Source of the DNA: UBA7488 sp964414185
Lineage (GTDB): Bacteria > Pseudomonadota > Alphaproteobacteria > CAAHEQ01 > UBA3637
DNA: 64,000 nt
Direction: 5' to 3'
Assembly: GCA_964414185.1 (NCBI GenBank)
Contig: CAYPVK010000005.1
Coordinates: 1 to 64,000, forward strand
The position numbers and the translations under genes were made by a program. The notes beneath the pieces were generated by a model. That model was given only the letters and a program-made list of their open reading frames with translations. It did no database searches and was not told the DNA's origin. This document shows, piece after piece, positions 32,202 to 40,573 of the stretch. Numbering within the stretch: the first letter of the stretch is position 1; every line of letters starts with the position of its first letter.

Positions 32202-33833
32202 ATGGATATTAAAGCTATTAAAACAAAACCTTATATGGATCAAAAAACGGGTACGTCGGGATTGCGCAAAAAGGTCAAAGTTTACGCTCAGGAAAATTAT
32301 GTTGAAAACTTTGTGCAATCCGTTTTTGATTCGTTGGAAGGGTTTGAAGGCAAAACTTTAATCTTAGGCGGCGACGGGCGGTATTTTTCCGAACATGCCA
32401 TCCAAGTCATTATGAAAATGGCGATTGCCAATCAATTCGGGCGAATCGTCGTCGGTCAAAACGGTATTTTGTCAACGCCTGCTTTATCGCATTTGATTGT
32501 TAAAAGAGGCGCTTTCGGCGGGTTGGCTTTAACCGCTTCGCATAATCCCGGCGGCCCCGATCATGATTTCGGCATTAAATATAATATTGCAACGGGGGCG
32601 GGCGCGCCGGATGCGTTGACCAATAAAATTATTGAACGCACGAAAGTCATTGACCGTTATTGGATGGTGGATATCCCCGATATTGACTTGTCGAAAATCG
32701 GCGAACAACAAATCGGGTCGATGATTGTTGAAGTGATTGATCCCGTTGATGATTATTTGGCATATATGCGGGAAATTTTTGATTTTGATTTGTTGAAAAA
32801 ATTATTTGCTTCCGATTTTACCTTTGCCTATGATGCGATGAACGCCGTGACGGGGCCCTATGCCAAACGGATTTTTGAACAAACGTTGGGTGCTAAAGAA
32901 GGGTCGGTTATGAATGCAAAACCGTTGCCCGATTTCGGCGGTTTGCATCCCGAACCGAATTTGACCTATGCCAAACATGTTGTGGATTTGGCCTATTCGG
33001 ACAAAGCGGCCGATTTTACGGCGGCGTCTGACGGGGATGGAGACCGCTATATGATTTTGGGGAAAAGCTTTTTCTTAAATCCGTCCGATTCGTTGGCGGT
33101 TATGGCACGGTTTTTGGATCGTATTCCTTTTTACAAAGGAAAAATGTACGGCGTGGCGCGCACAATGCCGACTTCCGCGGCAACGGATGCCGTCGCGCGG
33201 GCAGAAAATTTGCCGTTGTATGAAACGCCGACTGGTTTTAAATATTTCGGCAATTTGTTGGATGCCAAGCTTATTTCATTATGCGGCGAAGAAAGTTTCG
33301 GCAGCGGGTCTTCCCATTTGCGTGAAAAGGATGGTTTATGGGCGATTTTGGTTTGGTTGTCGATTGTTGCGATGACGGGCAAATCGGTTGAACAAATCAT
33401 GCGCGAACATTGGGAAAAATACGGCCGTGTTTATTGTTCGACACATAATTATGAAGAATTGGAAGCCGATGCGGCCAACACGATGTTGCAAGCGTTAAAC
33501 GATAAATTGGGTACTTTGGTCGGTACCGAGTATGCCGGTTTAAAAGTAACCAAAGCGCATATTTTCGATTACGAAGATCCCGTTACGCATGAAAAGGTCG
33601 AAAATCAAGGCTATGAAATCCATTTTGATGGCGGCTGTCGATTTGTTTGCCGATTATCGGGCACAGGATCTGTCGGGGCTACGTTGCGCGTTTATTATTC
33701 AAAAGAAACGACCGATAAAAAATTGTTGAACGAAAATGTGCAAGATATGTTGGCCGATGTTATTGCCGCTTCAAAAGAGATTTTGGAAATTAAAAAGTAT
33801 GTCGGGCGCGATGTTGCTTCCGCCATCACTTAA
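32202..33833 (+). CDS. pgm: Alpha-D-glucose-specific phosphoglucomutase
   Basis: Interconverts glucose 1-phosphate and glucose 6-phosphate, feeding glycogen and nucleotide-sugar synthesis. The 543 aa from ATG 32202 (AAGGAG 5 nt before it) match the length of the glucose-specific family, beginning TKPYMDQKTGTSGLRKKV. The phosphoserine is S113 in TASHNPGG; the Mg2+ loop is DGDGDR (277-282); sugar loop GEESFGSGSSHLREKDG and phosphate loop RLSGTGS are intact. Upstream in-frame codons to 32046 have no initiation signal. It probably supplies precursors for the surface-glycan genes at 48952-52411. Confidence 0.95.
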   Translation: MDIKAIKTKPYMDQKTGTSGLRKKVKVYAQENYVENFVQSVFDSLEGFEGKTLILGGDGRYFSEHAIQVIMKMAIANQFGRIVVGQNGILSTPALSHLIVKRGAFGGLALTASHNPGGPDHDFGIKYNIATGAGAPDALTNKIIERTKVIDRYWMVDIPDIDLSKIGEQQIGSMIVEVIDPVDDYLAYMREIFDFDLLKKLFASDFTFAYDAMNAVTGPYAKRIFEQTLGAKEGSVMNAKPLPDFGGLHPEPNLTYAKHVVDLAYSDKAADFTAASDGDGDRYMILGKSFFLNPSDSLAVMARFLDRIPFYKGKMYGVARTMPTSAATDAVARAENLPLYETPTGFKYFGNLLDAKLISLCGEESFGSGSSHLREKDGLWAILVWLSIVAMTGKSVEQIMREHWEKYGRVYCSTHNYEELEADAANTMLQALNDKLGTLVGTEYAGLKVTKAHIFDYEDPVTHEKVENQGYEIHFDGGCRFVCRLSGTGSVGATLRVYYSKETTDKKLLNENVQDMLADVIAASKEILEIKKYVGRDVASAIT

Positions 33834-33875
33834 AATTTGTAATCCCAAAAAAGGGTATAATTCGGGGATTGATTA

Positions 33876-33908
33876 AAAAAACGGGCGTTTTTTCAAACAC
33901 CCGTTTTT
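33876..33908. terminator. Bidirectional terminator between convergent pgm and pckA
   Basis: AAAACGGG pairs with CCCGTTTT across a T-rich loop, with A-run and T-run on opposite sides. It lies between the two converging stop codons. Confidence 0.75.
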
Positions 33909-33921
33909 AATTTGCGGCAAA

Positions 33922-35730
33922 TTATTTTTCAACGGCGCGTTCCAAGCGATATTCCAATAAATCCAATTCGGCATTAAAATCTTTCGGTCGCCGTGTGAAT
34001 GTTTTTAAATAATCGCGTTGAGCTCGTACGTCTTCAAGAGCTGTTTTCGCATCGACGTCCATCAATGCTTCAAACGCTCGGACGGACATATCCAAACCGC
34101 GCCAGTCCAAATCACCGTGAGCCGGCATCCAACCCGACGTTGTTTCAACCGCCCCTTTTTGTCCGTTTGCGCGACCCGCTATCCATTCAAGAACACGCAT
34201 GTTTTGTCCGTATCCCGGCCACATAAATTTGCCGTTTTTATCTTTTCGAAACCAATTGACACGGAAGATAAGAGGTTTGTGTTTCAGCTTAGCCCCCATA
34301 TCAAGCCAATGTTGCCAATAATCGCCCATGTTATAGCCGCAAAACGGCAACATTGCGAACGGGTCGCGGCGAATTTCGCCCATTTTGCCTTCGGCAGCCG
34401 CCGTTTTTTCCGACCCCATTGTGCTGGCCAAATACACACCGTGTTGCCAATTAAAGCTTTGGTAAACCAACGGTGTATTGGTTGCCAATCGGCCGCCGAA
34501 CACAAACGCGTCAATGGGTACGCCGGCGGGATTTTCCCAATCTTTGTCAATGGTCGGGCATTGTGCGGCGGGTGCCGTAAAACGAGAATTCGGATGTGCC
34601 GCGGGCGTATCGGATTTCGGTGTCCAATCATTGCCTTGCCAATCAATTAAATGTTTCGGCGGCGTATCTGTCATGCCTTCCCACCAAACGTCGCCGTCAT
34701 CGGTTAATGCAACGTTTGTAAAAATCGTATTGGCGCGACAAGAATCCAATGCGTTTTTATTTGTTTTTTTCGACGTGCCGGGGGCTACGCCGAAGAAGCC
34801 CGCTTCGGGATTGATAGCATACAATTTGCCGTCTTTGCCCGGTTTAAGCCAAGCAATATCGTCGCCGACCGTGGTTACTTTCCAACCTGTCATGGCTTTC
34901 GGCGGGATAATCATTGCCAAATTCGTTTTGCCGCAAGCGGACGGGAAAGCCCCGCAAATATAGGTTTTTTGTTTGCCTTTTTGCACACCGACAATCAACA
35001 TATGTTCGGCAAGCCATCCTTCGTCGCGTGCCATTGTCGAAGCGATTCGCAACGCCAAACATTTTTTGCCCAACAACGCGTTGCCGCCGTACCCGCTGCC
35101 GACCGAAATAATTTCACGCGTTTCGGGGTAATGTGTAATGTATGTATTTTCGGGATTGCACGGCCAAGGCACGTCTTTTTCGCCTTTTTTCAGCGGTGCC
35201 AATACCGAGTGCATACATTTGACAAAATCGCCGTTCCCAAGGACTTTCCATACGGCTTTGCCCATGCGTGTCATGATGCGCATATTGGCGACCACATACG
35301 GCGAATCGGTAATTTCAATACCGATTTGGGCGATTTTTGACCCCAACGGCCCCATTGAAAACGGAATGACATACATTGTACGGCCGTGCATGCACCCTTT
35401 CATCAATTTTGTTAAAGTGGCTTTCATCTTTTTGGGATCCGCCCAATTGTTCGTCGGGCCGGCATCAATTTCTTTTTCACAGCATATGAACGTGCGCGAT
35501 TCGACCCGCGCAACGTCTTTCGGATTGGATCGGGCCAAAAAACTGTTCGGGCGCAATTTTTCGTTGAGTTTGATAAAAGTGCCCGATGCAACGAGTCCGT
35601 CACAGATTTTTTTATATTCTTTTTCTGACCCGTCACACCAATAAACGGCATCGGGTTCGCATAAATCCGCCATTTCTTGGACCCATTGAATGACTTTTTT
35701 ATTTGTTGTCGGCAATAATTTTTTTGGCAT
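33922..35730 (-). CDS. pckG: Phosphoenolpyruvate carboxykinase (GTP)
   Basis: Converts oxaloacetate and GTP to phosphoenolpyruvate, CO2 and GDP for gluconeogenesis. The 602 aa and the P-loop AFPSACGKTNLAMI (from 261), with the active cysteine C266, are diagnostic of the GTP type. Other conserved blocks: YVVANMRIMTRMG, GSGYGGNALLGKKC, DDIAWLKPGKDGKLYAINPE and PKHLIDWQGNDWTP. AGGAGG precedes the start. Many alphaproteobacteria carry the unrelated ATP-dependent enzyme, so the GTP type may reflect anaerobic metabolism or acquisition. In anaerobes it can run toward CO2 fixation. Confidence 0.95.
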   Translation of the reverse strand: MPKKLLPTTNKKVIQWVQEMADLCEPDAVYWCDGSEKEYKKICDGLVASGTFIKLNEKLRPNSFLARSNPKDVARVESRTFICCEKEIDAGPTNNWADPKKMKATLTKLMKGCMHGRTMYVIPFSMGPLGSKIAQIGIEITDSPYVVANMRIMTRMGKAVWKVLGNGDFVKCMHSVLAPLKKGEKDVPWPCNPENTYITHYPETREIISVGSGYGGNALLGKKCLALRIASTMARDEGWLAEHMLIVGVQKGKQKTYICGAFPSACGKTNLAMIIPPKAMTGWKVTTVGDDIAWLKPGKDGKLYAINPEAGFFGVAPGTSKKTNKNALDSCRANTIFTNVALTDDGDVWWEGMTDTPPKHLIDWQGNDWTPKSDTPAAHPNSRFTAPAAQCPTIDKDWENPAGVPIDAFVFGGRLATNTPLVYQSFNWQHGVYLASTMGSEKTAAAEGKMGEIRRDPFAMLPFCGYNMGDYWQHWLDMGAKLKHKPLIFRVNWFRKDKNGKFMWPGYGQNMRVLEWIAGRANGQKGAVETTSGWMPAHGDLDWRGLDMSVRAFEALMDVDAKTALEDVRAQRDYLKTFTRRPKDFNAELDLLEYRLERAVEK

Positions 35731-35828
35731 AAGTTCCTCCTTTTGTTGATTGATAAGAACAGTCTAAGCATCTTTTTTTTTGATGTCAAATCGAAATGGA
35801 CGAATTTTAAGCAAAAAAAACTTTCATT

Positions 35829-36888
35829 ATGTGTAAAAATAAAGTCATGATAAAAAACATGACAAAATTAAATAAACTTCTTTTACTAAATTCAAACAAT
35901 CCATCGCATATTCAAAATGCTCTTCAAGAAAACGGTTTTGCCCAAGTGACGCAAAGCGGGCGTATCTGTGTGCCGTTTGCCCCTTCAAATATTCATGTTT
36001 CCCAAAAGGGGAATCGTCTCGGCACGACTTTGCAACAATTTTCGCAAACGGATGCAGATGCTTCGGCAAAGAAACGGCCGGTATATTCCAAAGAACAAGT
36101 GCGTATCGGTACACAACGGTTCCGTATAGTGCGGATTGTCAGACGGAACAAAAAAGAATTTACGGCAATTATCCGAGCGTTTGAAGTTTTGGCACAAACG
36201 CCGACCGGACGGCAAACATTGTTGACAATCCCCGAATCGGCTTCATATGCCGTGTCAAAGTTGCCGTCAATGGCTCAAATGTGCGGTAATAAACGACAAA
36301 TTATTTTTTCTGATGACAAAAGTTTGTATAAACGCTCGTTAGCCGAAACGGTTGATACCGTCGGGCATGAATATACGCATTTGGTTAACCATCGAAACAT
36401 TTACGGTAAAAATTTTGAAGAAACAGAAGCCGATTTTTTCACCATTAAAATACTGGATGAAATAATGGCATGGATGCAAGCGTCGCAAATGGTTCATGAA
36501 GCGCGCGAAATGGAATTGTTGCCGTGCAAATCGAACAGTCGTCCGTTGACGGTCAGTCAAGCTTTTGATGAAACGTTATCGTGCGGTTTATCCCGATATG
36601 TTTATTTTGTCAATTTGTGAAAAACGGCATATTTCTCCCTTTTTATTGGTACAATCCGAACATGCGCATTCGGATTATTTCAAGCAAAAGGCTATCCCGT
36701 ATTTTTTATCGGCATATCCGGCTTTAAAAGAAGAATCGTTATTGAAAAATATTGAATCTCTTTATAAAAAATCAATTGCAAAAAGGGTCGGAGAATTGAT
36801 TTCGACGGGATGCAAAATTCCTCCCGCAATGGTGGCGGCCTCGGGCGAAAAGGGCGTTAAGCGCATATATGAAACGGTAAAATTTTAA
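35829..36888 (+). pseudogene. Frameshifted HExxH metallopeptidase-like gene (paralogue of 36931-37899)
   Basis: Two overlapping frames appear to be one broken gene. The first (35829-36620, 263 aa) carries a zincin motif VGHEYTHLVNH (HExxH at 180-184), then EETEADFFTIKILDEIMAW. The second (to 36888, open from about 36550, +1 relative) continues with helical sequence including YFLSAYPALKEESLL, which resembles SAYFELHPELKNARL in the intact neighbour gene. The shared order (GRQxL, HExxH, DxFTxxxLxE, xAYPxLK-like) shows paralogy. A +1 shift in 36550-36620 would restore one ~350-residue protein. No signal peptide, no recognised family; uncharacterised metallopeptidase groups such as DUF6782 are only a guess. 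Start codons at 35829, 35847 or 35859; none has a good binding site. Confidence 0.6.
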
Positions 36889-36930
36889 AAATTTTTAAGT
36901 ATGTAATTAATCATAAACAAGGTAACGCGT

Positions 36931-37899
36931 ATGTATAAAGGGCCTTATGCTGATTTGATTTTTAAAGAAGAAGAAAATTTCATCGCACCGAATGGCGAAT
37001 TAAAGGCGCATGTGGAAATTTTAAAGAAAAACGCTCAATCTTGTTTAATCGCCGGATTTGAAAAAGCAACACCTGCACAAAATAAAAAACGGTATCGGGC
37101 GCTTTGCGAAGCATTGGATAATTTATACCAAATAAATATCGGGCGCCAAATTTTGATGCAATTGACCCAAAATGTAACGTTGGTCAGTTTAAAAGCCGAA
37201 CCGGATGGCCCGTTTGCGGGAGTGCACGGCATTTCTTGGGGACATTTGGAATTAGCCGACATTACACCCGATACATTGTTAAAATGCCCATACTATGAAA
37301 CGATGGAAGCTGTCGCGCATGAATTGATGCATATTGCTCATTATTATTTGGAACAAGATGTGTTGAATGAAGTTCGGCAAGCGGACGGGCGCGATTTAAC
37401 GGATGAATTGCAACATGCCGATGAAGCGTATCATTTAAATGCGTATGATTTATTTACTTTAAGGTTTTTAAATGAAGCGGGCGCTTATTTAACCGGGCAA
37501 AGCGTGGCGTATTGTTTTATGCCCGATATTTTCGAAATTTTACAAAAAACAAAAAAGATGGCATTTTCTTTAAACCCGTTGTTGCGCAATGACATTTATT
37601 GGCGGGAAAATTATCAGGAAACCTTAGAGCGCATTTCGCAATCGGCGGACAGGGAACAAGAATTGGCGACACATCATACTAAAGCTTTTTATGAAATTCA
37701 AAGCGCTTATTTTGAATTGCATCCTGAACTTAAAAACGCCCGCTTGACAAGGTATATTCACAAAGGGTTTAAAATGTTATCCGATGCCGTTTTGAAAGAT
37801 ATGCATGTTTGTGACGAAAAAAAGTTGATGCCCGCACGCTCTTTGTCGGCGTTTATAAGACCCTTGTCCCGCATTTGGTCGAAACGGTTCAAAAATTAA
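36931..37899 (+). CDS. Putative HExxH metallopeptidase-like protein, unrecognised family
   Basis: The protein is 322 aa, intact, and the likely paralogue of the broken gene just upstream. The zinc motif is AVAHELMHIAHYYLE (HELMH at 130-134), preceded by WGHLELADIT and followed by DLFTLRFLNEAGAYLTGQ, where a Glu (E178 or E182 region) could be the third ligand. The remainder is helical and highly charged, with a basic C-terminus (LSRIWSKRFKN). No signal peptide or membrane segment, so it is cytosolic unless exported by a dedicated system. AAGG lies about 9 nt before the start. A role as an injected effector, a toxin or a house enzyme cannot be told apart from sequence. Confidence 0.6.
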   Translation: MYKGPYADLIFKEEENFIAPNGELKAHVEILKKNAQSCLIAGFEKATPAQNKKRYRALCEALDNLYQINIGRQILMQLTQNVTLVSLKAEPDGPFAGVHGISWGHLELADITPDTLLKCPYYETMEAVAHELMHIAHYYLEQDVLNEVRQADGRDLTDELQHADEAYHLNAYDLFTLRFLNEAGAYLTGQSVAYCFMPDIFEILQKTKKMAFSLNPLLRNDIYWRENYQETLERISQSADREQELATHHTKAFYEIQSAYFELHPELKNARLTRYIHKGFKMLSDAVLKDMHVCDEKKLMPARSLSAFIRPLSRIWSKRFKN

Positions 37900-38048
37900 G
37901 GGTATAAATGTCGGCACATCACCTTTTTTTTGCGCATTTGTTTTTCCGAATGCCGCCTTTGTCGAAATTAAATCCGAAAAAAGTAAGTTTTCAACAAAAG
38001 CATTTGTATCTTATCGTGACACGAATTTGTTAATTTTAAATAAAAAAG

Positions 38049-38077
38049 TTGAAATTATTTAAAAATATCTCTAAGAT
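38049..38077 (+). promoter_or_regulatory. Sigma-70-type promoter for bamD
   Basis: TTGAAA (38049-38054), 17-bp spacer, TAAGAT (38072-38077), 29 bp before the bamD start. The rest of the 207-bp space after 37899 shows nothing else I can support. Confidence 0.5.
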
Positions 38078-38106
38078 GTGGATAGATAAGAAAAAGGGAA
38101 AATTTC

Positions 38107-38856
38107 ATGATGAAAAAATGGCTGTTGATTGGATTTTTGGGCGTGTTTTTGTCTGCTTGTGCCGCCGACAACACGATCCCCGACCGTCCGCCCGAAGAAT
38201 TGTATAAAGAGGGGATGCGCCTGTTTGATGAAACCGATTATGACGAAGCGGCGCGTTATTTCGATGAAATCGAACGCCAACACCCTTATTCCGAATGGGC
38301 GGCGCGTTCGCAAATCATGGCGGCGTATGCTTTTTACCGCAAAAACCAATATGACGATGCGATTTTGGCATTGGACAGGTTTATCCAGTTGCACCCCGGC
38401 AATAAAAATACGCCGTACGCTTATTATTTAAAAGGTTTGTGCTATTATGAACAAATGAGCGATATTGCCCGTGAACAACAAATGGCAATCGATGCCAAAG
38501 ATACGTTCCAAGAATTAATTGCCCGTTTTCCCGATTCCGTGTATGTTGCCGATGCAACGGCCAAGCTCGGGTTGATTGAGGACAATTTGGCGGGTAAAGA
38601 AATGGCCGTCGGCCGGTATTATTTAAAAACGCATGAGTACTTGGCCGCGATGAACCGATTCCAAAACGTTATCACGTATTATGCGTCAACCAACCAGGCG
38701 GATGAAGCTTATTACCGGTTGGCGGCTTGTTATGTATCGCTCGGCATGATGAAACAAGCGCGTGAATTGGCACTTGCGCAGGAAAATTTATATAAAGGCA
38801 GCAAATGGGCAAAACGGACGCTTTCTTTGTTGCAGAAATACGGTAAGGCAAAATAA
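38107..38856 (+). CDS. bamD: Outer-membrane assembly lipoprotein BamD
   Basis: Essential lipoprotein of the BAM complex that works with BamA to insert beta-barrels. The 249 aa have a lipoprotein signal with lipobox LSAC (C18), then TPR-like repeats (for example LYKEGMRLFDETDYDEAARYF, AAYAFYRKNQYDDAILALDR). The conserved MSDIAREQ segment is typical. The gene order bamD-recN-ligA is a classic alphaproteobacterial neighbourhood (lpxC-bamD-recN-ligA, here without lpxC). recN starts 6 nt after its stop. Confidence 0.95.
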   Translation: MMKKWLLIGFLGVFLSACAADNTIPDRPPEELYKEGMRLFDETDYDEAARYFDEIERQHPYSEWAARSQIMAAYAFYRKNQYDDAILALDRFIQLHPGNKNTPYAYYLKGLCYYEQMSDIAREQQMAIDAKDTFQELIARFPDSVYVADATAKLGLIEDNLAGKEMAVGRYYLKTHEYLAAMNRFQNVITYYASTNQADEAYYRLAACYVSLGMMKQARELALAQENLYKGSKWAKRTLSLLQKYGKAK

Positions 38857-38862
38857 AAACGA

Positions 38863-40542
38863 ATGTTAACGTCTTTATCCATTCGCAATGTCGTTTTAAT
38901 TGAAAAACTGGATTTGGATTTTCAAAAGGGGCTTTGTGTCTTTACGGGTGAAACGGGTGCCGGCAAATCAATTTTGCTTGATTCTTTGTCTTTGGCCGTC
39001 GGTGCGCGGGCAGACAGTTCATTGGTGCGCAAAGGAACACCCCAATTAAGCGTAACGGCGTGTTTTTGTGTGCCGCCTTCTCATCCGGCGCAAAAAATTT
39101 TAAAGGCGCATGATTTTGAAACGGGCGATGAAATTATTTTAAAACGTGTTGTAACGGCGGATGGCAAAAGTAAAGCTTACATTAACGGCGAACCGGTCGG
39201 TGTTGGCATGCTTAAAACAGTCGGGGAAACGTTGCTTGAAATCCACGGGCAATTTGCATCGCACCATTTGTTAAATCCCGCGACTCATTTGGATGTTTTG
39301 GATTCGTATGGCCGTTTAAAATCGGATGTTGCCCTGATGCGTCGTGCTTACGGAGATTGGCAAGATTGCAAAAAGAAATGCCGTGCGGCCGAAGATGCCT
39401 TGGCTGCCGCGCTGAAGGAAGAAGAATTCATCCGTGACAGCATTGACGAGTTAAGAGAGTTAAACCCTCAAGATGGCGAAGAAGAAGAATTGACCCAAAA
39501 GCGGGCGGCTTTGATGAATGCCGAAAAAATCATGGGCGCGTTATCGGCGGCTTTCGGGTTTATGAATGATGAAACGAACGGTGCGAACGAACAAATGACA
39601 AAAGCTTTGGTTCAGCTTGAAAAGGCCGACGCGTTGTCCGACGGAGCGTTTGCGGATGTTATTGAAGCGTTAACTCAGGCACAAGAAGCCTTGAATCAAA
39701 GTATCGGCGATTTGGAAAACAAAACGGCGGATTTGAACAATGAAGAAAATTTAACAAGCGTGGATGACAGATTGTTTGCCCTTAAAGACGTTGCGCGCAA
39801 ACACCGTGTCAGTGTGGCCGAATTGCCCGTTTTGTTAAACGAACTGGAAGAAAAAGCGGGCTCTTTGGATAAAGGGCAAGAAGAAATTATTACGCTGAAA
39901 AAACAAGAAGAAGAGGCGCGTTTGGCTTATAAAAAACAAGCCGATGCGTTAAGTGCCAAACGCAAAGCCGCGGCGGCAAAATTAAATGCAGCGGTTGCCA
40001 AAGAGTTGCCCGATTTAAAATTGTCCAAAGCGTCCTTTATGACGCAAGTTACGTCGGGCGATATCGAAGACGGATCCGACAAGGGCATCGATACCGTTTT
40101 ATTTTTGGTATCAACCAATGCGGGTACCGATTACGCGCCGATTCATAAAATTGCTTCCGGCGGGGAATTGGCGCGGTTTATGTTGGCATTGAAAGTCAAT
40201 TTGGCCGAAGCGGAAGAAATTGCTACTTTGGTTTTTGACGAAGTCGATACCGGCATCGGTGGTGCAACGGCGGACGCCGTCGGCCAAAGGCTTGCAAAAT
40301 TGGCGCAAAACTGCCAAGTATTGGTGGTAACCCATTCGCCGCAGGTGGCCTCTTACGGCCGGCATCATATGGTTGTCGGCAAAAAGGATAAAGACGGCGG
40401 TGTCGTAACCGAAGTGGATGTCGTGAAAGACGAACAAAGATTGTCGGAAATAGCGCGCATGTTGTCGGGCGCCGTAGTAACGGATTCGGGGCGCAAGATG
40501 GCCGAAGAGCTGTTGAAAAAAACACCTCTTTGCGCAAAATAA
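38863..40542 (+). CDS. recN: DNA repair protein RecN
   Basis: SMC-like ATPase, 559 aa, acting early in double-strand-break repair. Walker A GETGAGKS (29-36); long central coiled coil (about 150-380); signature and Walker B near the C-terminus in IASGGELARFMLALK and TLVFDEVDTGIGG; closing VTHSPQVASYG. Only 6 nt from bamD, suggesting co-transcription. No SOS box is visible immediately upstream, so any LexA control would act elsewhere. Confidence 0.96.
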   Translation: MLTSLSIRNVVLIEKLDLDFQKGLCVFTGETGAGKSILLDSLSLAVGARADSSLVRKGTPQLSVTACFCVPPSHPAQKILKAHDFETGDEIILKRVVTADGKSKAYINGEPVGVGMLKTVGETLLEIHGQFASHHLLNPATHLDVLDSYGRLKSDVALMRRAYGDWQDCKKKCRAAEDALAAALKEEEFIRDSIDELRELNPQDGEEEELTQKRAALMNAEKIMGALSAAFGFMNDETNGANEQMTKALVQLEKADALSDGAFADVIEALTQAQEALNQSIGDLENKTADLNNEENLTSVDDRLFALKDVARKHRVSVAELPVLLNELEEKAGSLDKGQEEIITLKKQEEEARLAYKKQADALSAKRKAAAAKLNAAVAKELPDLKLSKASFMTQVTSGDIEDGSDKGIDTVLFLVSTNAGTDYAPIHKIASGGELARFMLALKVNLAEAEEIATLVFDEVDTGIGGATADAVGQRLAKLAQNCQVLVVTHSPQVASYGRHHMVVGKKDKDGGVVTEVDVVKDEQRLSEIARMLSGAVVTDSGRKMAEELLKKTPLCAK

Positions 40543-40573
40543 AGCAAGCATAAAATGGGCAGGTGAGGAAGAC

